Shown piece after piece: positions 36,464 to 46,849 of a DNA stretch of 64,000 nucleotides. This DNA comes from Proteles cristata cristata (Eukaryota > Chordata > Mammalia > Carnivora > Hyaenidae), in assembly GCA_017311185.1 (NCBI GenBank), contig JAESUZ010003505.1:1240001-1304000 (forward strand), read 5' to 3'. The notes under the pieces were generated by a model. That model worked only from the letters and a program-made list of their open reading frames with translations, was not told where the DNA came from and ran no database searches. The stretch's first letter is position 1, and each line of letters opens with the position of its first letter. Made by a program: the position numbers and the translations under genes.

Positions 36464-36682
36464 GGAGCAACTGAGTGGCTCCGTCAGTTGAGTGTCCGAT
36501 CCTAGATTTCGGCTCAGGTCATGTTCTCACAGTTCATGGAATCGAGCCCCCTGTCAGGCTCCATGCTGATGGTGTGGAGCTTGCTTAAGATTCTCTCTTT
36601 CTCCCTCTTTCTCTCCCTCCCCTGCTCACTCACTTACTCTCTCTCTCTCTCTCTCTCAAATAAATAAAATAAACTTAAAAAT
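36464..36682 (+). mobile_element. CAN-SINE, forward, diverged
   Basis: Begins GGAGCAACTGAGTGGCTCCG. Imperfect flanks AATGATATTGATA and AATTATATTAATA suggest an old target duplication. Confidence 0.88.
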
Positions 36683-36695
36683 AATTATATTAATA

Positions 36696-37378
36696 ATCTC
36701 CAGTGATTGATCCAAGGAGTGACTTGGATTCTTTCTATTGATTGTTGCACAGTTAAGAGTCCTTCTCCAAACACTCCTCCTGGACCTTGCGGGTACCGCC
36801 AAAAAGTTTTTCTAAGGAACTCCCAGAGATTCTCTCTCTAGCATTCAATAGAAGAAATGCTAGCGGTATTCTTCTTTAAAGATTGCTTTCTGTTGAGAAC
36901 AGTTTTTTTTTTTAAAGGACAAACTTTTGATCATTTTAGAGGACACAATATAAAGATAATTTGACAAATGCGAACCTATGAGTCTTAGGCAAAAAAAAAT
37001 TCAGGTATTGCCTAAGTTACATTTTTTTCTGTCGTCAAAAGACCAATATTTAACATATCTTGCTTTTATTATTAAAGAAGCATAAAGAAGAAAATAATAA
37101 GAAGCCATCAAAATAGAAGAGATTAGATCTTGCAATCACACAGCCATGAAATTCTGACCAGAATAAAAATATGAGTATAAAGAGAGAAATCATTCACTTA
37201 TTCATTCAAGGAACAATTTGCCATTTTCCATGTATTATGAAAATAAGAGATTACAGGACTCTGTTTTTTAACTATGTGGGTTTTTCAAATGTGTATATAG
37301 TAATCTCATTATACCTGTGATGCAAATTCAGATGAAAACAAAGTTTTCTGTCTTCTTTTGCACGCACTGCCCTTTCTT

Positions 37379-37380
<2 letters not shown>
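36696..37380. other. No identified feature
   Basis: AT-rich unique sequence. Confidence 0.5.

Positions 37381-37381
<1 letters not shown>

Positions 37382-37418
<37 letters not shown>
37382..37418. repeat. (AC)n microsatellite
   Basis: About 18 AC units, uninterrupted. Confidence 0.97.
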
Positions 37419-37419
<1 letters not shown>

Positions 37420-38101
37420 ACTATTAGCAAGTGGACAATTTAACTACCTGAAGCCTTTCATTCATCTCTGTTCTCATCCAGGCAGGAGCAATAACAGCTG
37501 GTTATCTCCCAATCCTAACAAGCACCTAAGAAGACTATTTCTACCAAGTTAGGAGAGAACGAAGGCATCCCATTGAGCGGAAATGCCTTATTCAAAGGCC
37601 TCATTATCTCAAGGCACCCCAGTTGAATAAGTGTACCACCATTCCCTTCATTATGAGCAAACAATGGAGAGAAAGCACAAAGAGAGAAGGTTCCAGGGGT
37701 TCACACTGTAACTATAAGTGCCACATTCTAAACCAGGACAGAAGCGACAGCGGGGCACTGTAAGCTCAATGGTTAGGGATGGCGAACAGAGAAACTCGTT
37801 CAAAGGCCACCACATATTACAGGATACAGTCCTTTGTCACAGGCAAATTATTAAGCAAAAAAGTGGTGCCGAGGCACCGCTGGTCACTAGTAACATAATT
37901 TGCACATGTCCTCCTACCATCAAAATCCTCCTGTTTCTTGTGCTACTAGTATTGTTTCCACAACAAGGCTGTCGGTTGCCTGATGCATAATTGGTCCCCG
38001 TGTCATGTAACTAGTAGAATTCCCCACTTTTTTACCTCAGTGTCCATTCCATTTAGGCAAGACTCTTTGTAAATGTCGGCAAGAAATATCTGTGTTAAAA
38101 C
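37419..38101. other. No identified feature
   Basis: Unique sequence. A 90-codon frame at 37718-37990 has no recognisable character. Confidence 0.5.
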
Positions 38102-38111
38102 AAGATCATCT

Positions 38112-38245
38112 CTATTTTTTTTTCTTTTTTTTTCATCATAAGTATATTCTTTAAGCCCCTTCCCCTCTTTCCCCCTGCCCCACCCATCCCTCCCCTCTGG
38201 TAACCATCAGTATGTTCTCTATAGTTAAGAGTCTGCTTCCGAAAT
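38112..38245 (-). mobile_element. Severely truncated L1 3' end, reverse
   Basis: The reverse complement reads AACATACTGATGGTTACCAG, then GGGGAGG..., part of a carnivore L1 3' UTR. T-rich tail complement lies on the left. A perfect 10-bp duplication AAGATCATCT at 38102-38111 and 38246-38255 marks a real insertion only about 134 bp long. Confidence 0.8.
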
Positions 38246-38255
38246 AAGATCATCT

Positions 38256-38639
38256 TTGTGAGTGAAGAATTTGAATTAATTGAGCATATGTGTACAAAAT
38301 TAGATGACGCTCTGTTATAATTTCCTAGTATTTATCTACCTATGAATGTGTTCATTATTTATTCCTTTATGTGTATATTTATTGCAAAAATATATGAACT
38401 GCCATCTTTTTCTGGTCTTCCTGGGCTGTGGCTGTGATCCTCTCACTGACCTCACATCCACACAGCCATACTCTCTCTCTGACATGCATCCTTTATTTGG
38501 GGTGGGGGCCCCAGTGGGCTGGTAGGTCCCTCATCTATATTTCTCATCAGCTCAGTTGTCACATTTTTAAGAAAATGTCTTATGTTATGAGAGGAGACAT
38601 AAGACATATGTTATGAGAAAACAAAACAAAACAACAAAC
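38256..38639. other. No identified feature
   Basis: Unique sequence. Confidence 0.45.
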
Positions 38640-39430
38640 AAGCAAGCAAAAACCCACAAAAAAAGAGCTTGTGTGTCTATGTTTGTGATGCGTGGGCCTT
38701 CCTTCTGCTTCTCCATTAGATCCCATAGACCACACCTCTGTGCAGCCAGGCCCCTGTCTTTCTCTTGTCCTAACCTCCTCTTAGTGTAAAGCCACAATTC
38801 AGATTGGATTAGGACTCACCCTAAAGGCCTCAGTGTAACTTCATTATCTCTTTAAAGGCATCTGCTCCAAATACATTCACATTGTGAGGTATTGCAGGTC
38901 GAAATTTCTAACCATTAATTTTTTTTTAATGTTTTATTTATTTCTAGGAGAGAGAGAGAGACAGCATGAGCAGGGGAGGGTCAGAGAGAGAGGGAGTCAC
39001 AGACTGAAACAGGCTCCAGGCTCTGAGCTGGCAGTCAGCACAGAGCCCGACGCGGCTCGAACCCACGAACCGCGAGATCATGACCTAAGCGAAAGTCGGA
39101 CACTTAACCGACTAAGCCACCCAGGCGCCCCTCTAACTATTAATTTTGATTACTTTGGAGGGAAACCAATGCAGGTCATACACTTGGCATTTCTTAGCTT
39201 GTACACATTCAGTCATTTCACTGTCTGCCTTGTCTTCTGTCCCCTTCTTGTCCATGTGACTTCTAAAGACACTTGCCCCTGAGTTTCGGACCCACCCTAA
39301 TCCAGGGTGACCTCATCTCAAGCTCCTGAACTTAACAGCATCTATACAGACCCATTTTGCAAATAAGGTCACATTATTTAGGTTCCCAGTAGACATATCA
39401 TTGGGGGCCAAAATTCACTCCACCATAATA
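38640..39430 (-). repeat. MaLR LTR relic(s), reverse, split by a SINE
   Basis: TTGGATTAGGACTCACCCTA and GCTCCAAATACATTCACATT lie left of the SINE. ACCCACCCTAATCCAGGGTG and AATAAGGTCACATTATTTAG lie right of it. The same LTR segment seems to occur on both sides, so two LTR copies rather than one may be present. Confidence 0.6.
38923..39132 (-). mobile_element. Young feline CAN-SINE, reverse
   Basis: Nearly identical to the copy at 27544-27760, with the same subfamily markers. Flanks CTAACCATTAATTTT (38908-38922) and CTAACTATTAATTTT (39133-39147) differ at one base. A 132-codon frame runs through it and is repeat-derived. Confidence 0.96.
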
Positions 39431-39489
39431 CCCTTTATATAAAGTGAAAAATAACTAAAACCAAACAGTATTTTAAAAATGGAATTGCT

Positions 39490-40250
39490 GGAACACTGCT
39501 AGGAATTTACCCAAGGGATACAGGAGTGCTGATGCATAGGGGCACATGGACCCCAATGTTCACAGCAGCACTCTCCACAATAGCTAAAACATGGAAAGAG
39601 GGGCGCCTGCGTGGCTTAGTCGGTTAAGCATCCAACTTTCGCTTAGGTCATGATCTCGCGGTTCGTGGGTTCAAGCCCCGCGTCGGGCTCTGGGCTGACT
39701 GCCAGCTCAGAGCCTGGAGCCTGTTTCAGTCTGTGACTTCCTCTCTCTGACCCTCCCCTGCTCACGCTCTCTCTCTCTCTCCTAGCAATAAATAAAACAT
39801 TAAAAAAAATAAATAAATAAAACATGGAAAGAGCCCAAGTGTCCATCAACGGACGAATGGATCAAGAAGATGTGGTTTATCTATACAATGGAATACTACA
39901 TGGCAATGAGATAGAATAAAATCTGGCCATGTGTAGCAACATGGATGGACCTTGAGGGTGTTATGCTGAGCGAAATAAGTCATGCAGAGAAGGACAAATA
40001 TCATATGTCTGCACGTATAGGAGGATTAGGAGGAACTTGACGGAGGAACAAGGGGGAGAAGAAGGGCGGAAATGGTGGGGGAAAGGGAGAGAGGCAAACC
40101 ATGAGAGACTCTTGGATGCTGACAAAAACTGAGGACTGGTGGATGTGGGGGGAGGAGGTGTGGGCATGGAGGAGGACACTTGTGGGGATGAGTACTGGGT
40201 GTCATGTGGAAACTAATTTGACAATAAACTGTAAAAAAAAAGAAAAAAAC
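39490..40250 (+). mobile_element. 5'-truncated young L1, forward, split by a SINE
   Basis: It starts in the last part of ORF2 (ACACTGCTAGGAATTTACCC) and continues through AATGGAATACTACATGGC into the 3' UTR and an A tail. Without the SINE the body is about 530 bp. Target copies of GGAATTGCT lie at 39481-39489 and 40251-40259. Too short to encode a complete protein. Confidence 0.92.
39601..39818 (+). mobile_element. Young feline CAN-SINE, forward, inside L1
   Basis: A perfect 15-bp duplication AAAACATGGAAAGAG lies at 39586-39600 and 39819-39833. The L1 reading resumes exactly after it, so the SINE is younger than the L1. It shares markers with the copies at 27.5 and 38.9 kb. Confidence 0.97.
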
Positions 40251-40259
40251 GGAATTGCT

Positions 40260-40487
40260 GGGGAGCCTATATGACTCAGTTGGTTAAACGTCTGACTTCA
40301 GCTCAGGTCATGATCTTACGGTTTGTGGGTCTGAGCCCCGTGTCAGGTTTTGTGCTGATGGCTGGCTCAGAGCCTGGAGCCTTCTTCAGATTCTTTGCCT
40401 CCCTTTTCCTCTGACCCTCCCCTACTCACACTGTCTCTCTCTCTCTCTCTTTCTCTCTCTCAGAAATAAATAAAACATAAAAAAAAC
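40260..40487 (+). mobile_element. Feline CAN-SINE, forward, abutting L1
   Basis: Begins GGGGAGCCTATATGACTCAG directly after GGAATTGCT. An 18-nt TTTAAAAATGGAATTGCT at 40488-40505 matches 39472-39489, upstream of the L1. Confidence 0.94.
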
Positions 40488-40505
40488 TTTAAAAATGGAA
40501 TTGCT

Positions 40506-40850
40506 AAATAAATAGATTCATAAATTCTCAACTTTACAAGATAGAGTGTTTTCCAGAGTACATGTACCAATTTATACTCCCACAGCAACATAAGGTTCCG
40601 TTGTTCCACATTCTATCACTTCCTAAGAAGTGTTCCTCATTGAGTACTTTTGCTAATCAAATGGAGGTAAATGGCATTTTATTGTTGTCTTGATTTGCAT
40701 TTTTTCTGGTTCCTGCTGAGGTGATTGCTTTTGAAGAGATTTTTATTTTCATTGTAGTTAGTGGTAGGTATTGCAGATCATCATCTGTACAAGATTTTTG
40801 CCAAGATTTTTTTTGAGTCCTTAGTGACAAGTTTTATATTAAGTGTAAGT
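40506..40850 (-). repeat. Old L1M relic (antisense), host of the nested insertions
   Basis: TTTTCCAGAGTACATGTACC, AATTTATACTCCCACAGCAA and CTTGATTTGCATTTTTTCTG follow the antisense 3' region of old L1s. AAAAATGGAATTGCT just before the insertions fits the same element. Confidence 0.6.
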
Positions 40851-42394
40851 TTGAAGTGAAAATTCTACATCATCAGCAATTGAAATGTCCTTACTATATG
40901 CCAAAGCCATCTTGTGAGATGCTAGGCAAGTCATACACTCTCAAGAACTGTTCCTCTCAAACTTTAAAAAAGAAATAGAGACGGAGGGAGAGAGGTGAAG
41001 GTAAAAAGTAGCAGACTCAAACTAGGTATTCCTTACATAGTACTTCTATGAATCAGGGTTCCATTTTTTAAAAAGTACATTTCAACCTCTGTGGTCAACT
41101 TTCAACTCAGAGCTACCTGCCATCAGAGCTTGCTACCAGCCCTGAAGAAAACCTCATCTGAACAAAGCTCATGTGACCACATATCATTGTTATATTTTAG
41201 CTTAGTGCGTGTGCCCCAGAGTGCACATGCTTTGATCGCCAACAGCGTCGTCTGCATACTAAAGTTAGAAATTAAAAAAAAGAAGAAGAAGAATCGCAAG
41301 TGCACAATAGGACCAATCAGTGGCTGCTCATTCATCATGCAGCCTTCAACTATGTTGCCTAAAGGAGTATCAGAAACTGCAAATATGAGCAGTGCCACCT
41401 GCTGAAATGGCTATTTCCTGCTCCTCTCGAAACATTTATTAGGGATATAACCAGGCTATCTGGATGAGTCAACACGAAGCTCCTAGGAAATGAAGAGCCT
41501 CTTAATGACAAAATGCCATAGTTGTTGAAATTATAGCGATATTCATTTACTGACTCTATATGAAGCAGTGAAACTTTCTCCATTTTGGTGGAGACAATCA
41601 GCTGATATTGCATATATCATGATCGGATAGTTGAGAGCAAAAAACTCTACTTGAAGATCCTAGTACCTCAATACTTGTATTGGTGGAGGGTCCACGGAAG
41701 TGACGTGGTGAATATAAAAGAGAACTGTAAACCTTAAAGCATGATTTAAATATTTAACATTTTATTATCAGCCATTTCAGTTAGAACTGGTTTGCAGGTG
41801 CCAGAGAAATCAACACTCACAGAGGAAGAAGAGAGGCAAGAATACCATCAGCAGCTTCCAGTCTCATCATCCTGAGCAATAGTTAGCCTCAAGAAGAGCA
41901 AATACAGCTCCAGTGAGCATGGAAAATTAGCCCCTAAATGTTTCCTTTAAAGGTTCAGTCAAAATTATATGAAATATCAGAGAAATAATGAAATATTAAA
42001 GGGCTTCCCATCCTGCTAGCACCTACTGCATGCAAGGAACTATAGAAGCTCCTTTGATAAGAATAAAGGAGCATAAAGATATAATCCCTGCCTTCAAAAA
42101 TCTTAAAACCCATTGGAAATAAAATCATAGAGAAAATATGCTTTCAGTACTAGCTTCAGAAGAGAATCTGCCATCACTAATAAATTGCATGAAAGAAGGC
42201 TAGAAATAAAGATGACTTCAGCTTGCCTGAAGTTCTGTTGTGGTTCAGGCTTTGAGTTGCCTGCCCCTATCAGGGCTACAGTAAAATGGTCATCTCCTTT
42301 AAAGGATGGGAAGGTCTGCATAGATACTGGAATGATCTTTAATCAAATAGACTGACTCCTCTACTCCCAAATAAGCATTCAAGGAGGGGAAAAT
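40851..42394. other. Unique sequence, no identified feature
   Basis: 41.0-41.7 kb contains an A/GA-rich run and balanced composition. No coding signal was found in frames up to 104 codons. Confidence 0.5.
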
Positions 42395-42612
42395 AGGGGT
42401 ACATGGGTGGTTCAGCTGGTCAAGCAACAGCTTTGGCTCAGCTCATGATCTCATGCATGGTTTGTGAGTTCAAGCCCTATGTCAGGCTCTGTGCTGACAG
42501 CTTGGAGCCTGGAGCCCACTTCAGATTCTCTGTCTCTCTCTTTTTCTGCCCCTCCCCTGCTCGTGCTCTGTCTCTCAAAAATAAATAAATGTTAATAAAA
42601 AACTTTTAAAGA
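42395..42612 (+). mobile_element. Feline CAN-SINE, forward
   Basis: Begins GGGGTACATGGGTGGTTCAG and ends AAAATAAATAAATG. No convincing flanking duplication. Confidence 0.92.
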
Positions 42613-43084
42613 GGCGAGGGGGAACGATTCATCAGGAATTTCAAGATATAAAAAGAAAAAAAAAGGAAGCATTATACTATCTTTCAAAATATAAAAATTA
42701 CTGTCTTATCATTCCTTGGGAAGGTACCTCAGTAATCCTCACCATCTTACTTCAGAAAGCGGTTTTCCTGCTTTGAGCCCCACATGGGATTTCGTTCAGG
42801 AGCCTGGAGACCACATACTGTGGTCCACAAACAGAGTGCCACATACAGTGACAAGTCCAAAGGGCACCCCCCAATTCCTAAGAGTCCAAACAACATATGG
42901 TCAACGTGACCGGTGCCACAGCCGACTCTGTCTCCCACTAAGCATGAAATGGAAACACAGAGTACCTTATGACCCTACTCTGGGCCCAACTAATGTTATT
43001 CAAAGGAAATGTTTTTGATAAATGTCTTGTAATATATGGCATATTAAGATTTTAATCTAGCATTTGAAATTCTGCTATAGATTT
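42613..43084. other. No identified feature
   Basis: Unique sequence with a 100-codon frame (42716-43018) lacking recognisable features. Confidence 0.5.
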
Positions 43085-43106
43085 ATATATATATATATAT
43101 ATATAA
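43085..43106. repeat. (TA)n microsatellite
   Basis: About ten TA units. A shorter run lies at 43140-43150. Confidence 0.9.
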
Positions 43107-43255
43107 TAGCAGAATTGACTTAATATATGTTGTTGTACACATATATATATGCTGTTTATTAAGGGATGTCTTGCTACCATGATATAATACAGTCATATAA
43201 TCTCAGATTCACTGTTTGTCCTGGTGTCACTTGGGATTAAAAATAGAGGACTAGT

Positions 43256-43370
43256 GAGGGTTACCTGGGTGGCTCAGTCAGTGAAGATTTTGGTTCAAGT
43301 CATGATCTCCCGGTGTGTGGAATTGAGCCCCATGTGGGGCTTTATGCTGACAACTCAGAGCCTGCTTCCG

Positions 43371-43404
<34 letters not shown>

Positions 43405-43488
43405 ACTCCCCTGCTCATGCTTGCTCTCTCCCACTCTCAGAATCAATCAATCAATCAATCAACATTTAAAAAATTTAAAAAAAAAAAC
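43256..43488 (+). mobile_element. Feline CAN-SINE, forward
   Basis: Begins GAGGGTTACCTGGGTGGCTC. Contains a CT run and ATCA repeats in the tail. A 9-bp duplication AGGACTAGT lies at 43247-43255 and 43489-43497. Confidence 0.95.
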
Positions 43489-43497
43489 AGGACTAGT

Positions 43498-43904
43498 TTA
43501 CAAAGGTACATGAACTTACAAGCTTTTATGATATGCAGAGAAATACACAAATGAATAAGAAAACAAGTAAACCACTATAATAGAAGTATAGAAAAATCAA
43601 CGCTTCTTCTTAAGCCTAATAGAAAGACTATAAAGCAAGAGTACTAGAGAGTACTAGAATAGAATCAAACTCATCCTAGAAATGGTATTTTTGGAACATT
43701 ATTATAATCTAATAAGTGGTAGCCTAATTGTCCAAAAACAAGTTAGCAGTTAAAATTTTTTGATAGTGTTGGGCCTATGGGACTTGAACATAAGTTGAAT
43801 TTTTGACTCAATGTTTCCTCAGGGCAATTTTTAACTCCAGGAATGTAGAATCCATTTTAAAATTGTGTTTAACTTGGACAGTCCACATTATCTTTTTCAT
43901 CAAG
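43498..43904. other. No identified feature
   Basis: AT-rich unique sequence. Confidence 0.5.
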
Positions 43905-44430
43905 TGACTTGGGGAGGGGCAGTACTCTTCTGAGTTCCATTCACCCTTTTCTCTTCCTTCCTCTGTCTTTCATCTTGGTAAATGCCATGACCACCCAGCC
44001 AGGTGTTCCAGCCAAAAATCTTGATTTCAAGTCCTTTTGATTCTACTCTCCAATTACATTCCACATCCCCCCACCATTGTCTCAGTCCAGTCCACCATAG
44101 GCGTCCACTATGGTTTCCTAATAGGACACCGTGTTGCCACTCTTCTCTTCCTCAATCTTTGGGAGCAGCCAAAGGGATGTAACTGTCCCAACAGTCACTT
44201 AATGCCTTCTCATTTCTTGTGAAATAAACCCTACACTCCACACGATGTCTCTGCCTCTTGCTCTGCCCCCCAACCAACCCAGCCTGTGACTCATCAGCCA
44301 CGCTTTGTTTGTTCCTTCAATTCATCAGGCTCTTTCTGCACCAGGACTTTTGCAGACATTCTTCCCTGTGCTGGGAATACTCTTTTTAAATCCACGCTAT
44401 ACAACTTGTAGGCATCAGTTATATACCGTG
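43905..44430 (+). repeat. L2 relic, forward
   Basis: CCAGCCAAAAATCTTGATTT, ATTGTCTCAGTCCAGTCCAC and GGACTTTTGCAGACATTC appear in L2 3' order. Confidence 0.6.
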
Positions 44431-44724
44431 TGCATGTCCACGTGTGTGTATATATACTCACTGATGAGAGAGAATCTTGTGGTCCAAATGGACGTGGAGA
44501 GACTTGTATCAGTCTGGCAAAAATCTGGTTTGGAGCATGTGTGGATCCAGTGCCTCCCATGTAGTCCCCGGAACCTGACCTCTCATCTCTGCTTCTGCTG
44601 CCGTCTCTGTGGCCCTCAGTCACAGACAGTCCTCATTTCGTGTAGTAAGGTGTTTGCTAGTTGGATGTGCCTTCTCGGCATCTGCAGTCATGGGGTGGGG
44701 GGCGTATCTCCTCCTAGTCACTAA
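44305..44724 (+). other. 139-codon open frame, probably non-coding
   Basis: This is the longest plus-strand frame in the window. Its first part lies in the L2 relic and an overlapping minus frame (44294-44623) is also open. No domain is recognised. It has several Cys-rich stretches but no signal peptide or known motif. Confidence 0.2.
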
Positions 44725-45205
44725 GCAGGAAGCCAGAAGGAGCTCTAATGAGATCAGATGGGCAGAACAATTGTAATCTGGAGCTGCGGCTTAGGACAGT
44801 TGCAACCCTCCAGCGGGCCAGACCAGGGTCATTCCTTGGAACCAGGGCTAGGAACCGCTCAACATATAGCACTTGGCTGAGCATAATAGGAAGATAATTG
44901 CAGCCGGCAAAAGCCAGGGTGGATACTAGTCAACCCAAACGACTAAAATGAAGTAAAACGACTAATACGAGTAAAATGAAGTAAAGCTTCCCAGGGACAT
45001 ACAACCAGGTAAACTAAGTAAGATGTTCTCATCTTTCCTCGACTCCTCACACTTACAGAAAGGGTCCACCTTCAGGAAAAACCACAATTTGATCTCATGC
45101 ATTTTGTCCTGCCTGCTTTGGGGGCCATTTTGCATCTTTTCGAGCAAGAAACTTCCTGCCAGCCACCTTCATCCTGAACATTTTCTGTTCTTGAACATGA
45201 GTACT
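44725..45205. other. No identified feature
   Basis: Unique sequence with short AAACGACTAA-type direct repeats near 44938-44985. Confidence 0.5.
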
Positions 45206-45390
45206 GCCCAATAGAATTTTCTTCAGTGATGGGGAGGTCCCACGGCTGTACTCTCTGGAATGGTAGTCACTAGCCACATGTGACTGTTGAGCACTTAAAA
45301 TGTGACTAATATGACTAAGGAGATAGGAGAGTTTCTAAACTTGTGTTTAATTTTAATAAATTTACATTGTGCCAGTGGCTGCTGCATTGG
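45206..45390 (+). repeat. hAT-type DNA transposon relic
   Basis: GCCCAATAGAATTTTCTTCA, ACTAGCCACATGTGACTG, TTGAGCACTTAAAATGTGAC and GCCAGTGGCTGCTGCATTGG follow a common old non-autonomous transposon whose family name I do not recall securely. Confidence 0.6.
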
Positions 45391-46849
45391 CTGACTCTAC
45401 ATCTCCCTTGCCCTCTCTCCTCACAACAGAACTTTCCAAGGTAATGCCCAAACTCATCTGCCAAATCAGTTCTTTATAATGAGTGAAAAATGACTTAATT
45501 TATTAATGCTTCCAAATTAACTGCTTATATTCTACCAGGAATTTTCAGAGCCTTACAGGGAAAGAGTGGCAAATGGTCACACCTGGAACATATTTCTTTG
45601 ATGCGAGTCTTCTTAGGACCTCTCACATAATAATGGATGTGTTGCTGCCTAAAAATTAAACATTCCCAAATTAATAAGTGGGCAGTTGCAATGGAGCGTG
45701 TGGGGTGTGAACACATCTGATAAGGTGTTATTGACCCTGATTAGCAAGCTATTTAGCTTTTATAAACTCTTATTTCTTTAAAGTTAAAATTTAGCCCTGA
45801 TAACCCCAATTTCTACTTCTTAAGAGAGAGGGAGAGAGTGAGAGAGAGCACACAAGCCGGAGAATCCCTTTGAAGGACTGTGCAAAGTACCTTTTAAGAG
45901 ATGAATGAGCACAATATTGAAGTAAACATGCATAATTTGAAAATAATTTGGGGAATTTGCATTGTTTTGACAAATTGAAATCTGCCCTTCTCCATGAGCT
46001 TCCAGGGCGGCCAGATGGTAGTGTAGCGTATTGGAGGGGGTCCAAAATTGCTTTTGTGTTAATTGATACAGTGTGCAAAGAAAGGTCTCTGGGGAAAAGT
46101 ACGGCCAGGTAGTTGATTGCTTAGGAATTCCAGCAGAGACGAACTGTGTCATATGAGAAGAGAAACAGAAGTTATCGAGGACTAATGCCTCAGATTGGAC
46201 CAGCTAATTTTATCACTGGGAATTCAGGACAATGTTTCAAAAAAAAAAAAAAAATCAAAAAGATATTTCTAGACAGGAACAGGAATTGGTAAAGAACTGA
46301 AGTAAATTAGCAGCATAGCCCAGTTTGACTTCCCTTTGGTGTGTGGAAGATCCTTTAATGTTAGCAAGTGTGTATATGACTGTGACAAGGGGTTCAAGGG
46401 CTCCGTTTTCTAATTTTAAAGTGCTGACCTTAATCAGCTGAGCGAGGAAAGGAAGTGGGTGGGAATGGAGCCTGACTTTGCAGAGGCTCTTAGTCTCTGC
46501 AATTTGCTATTTAATTGGAACATTCACACCTGCTAAATAGCAGTTGCTTAAAATGATACGTGGAGAAAGAGATCAACCATTTTGGGGTTTCCAAAGAGGA
46601 GGAAAATTCCTGCACTGCTCAATCAACTCTGTAATGTTACCTAATGGGAAGTTGGGGTTTTGTTTCCTCTTAGGGGACGGAGTGCTCATTCTTCAGCCTG
46701 CTGGGTTTTTTGCAAACCTTTGCAAAAAAGAAGGGAAGGAAGGAAGGAACGGGGGAGGGCAGGCGGGTGTAGGTTGGGGTCTGTGGCTAGGGATGTATGT
46801 AGTGTGAATGAAGTGCTTAAGACAAGGTAGGGGAGAGAGAGGGGCTTTT
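45391..46849. other. Unique sequence, no identified feature
   Basis: A GA-rich run lies near 45825-45850 and a poly-A near 46239. No SINE. Minus-strand frames of 95 and 110 codons at 45.8-46.15 kb overlap and look non-coding. Confidence 0.5.

Noticed and set aside
38884..39282. 132-codon plus-strand open frame
   Set aside because: Its middle is a reverse CAN-SINE and its ends lie in an LTR relic.
40260..40505. SINE at the L1 tail as L1 3' transduction
   Set aside because: The SINE starts directly after a target copy and has its own tail and duplication, so it is a separate insertion.
44305..44724. 139-codon frame as a gene
   Set aside because: It overlaps an L2 relic and an open minus-strand frame, and has no domain or conserved pattern I recognise.
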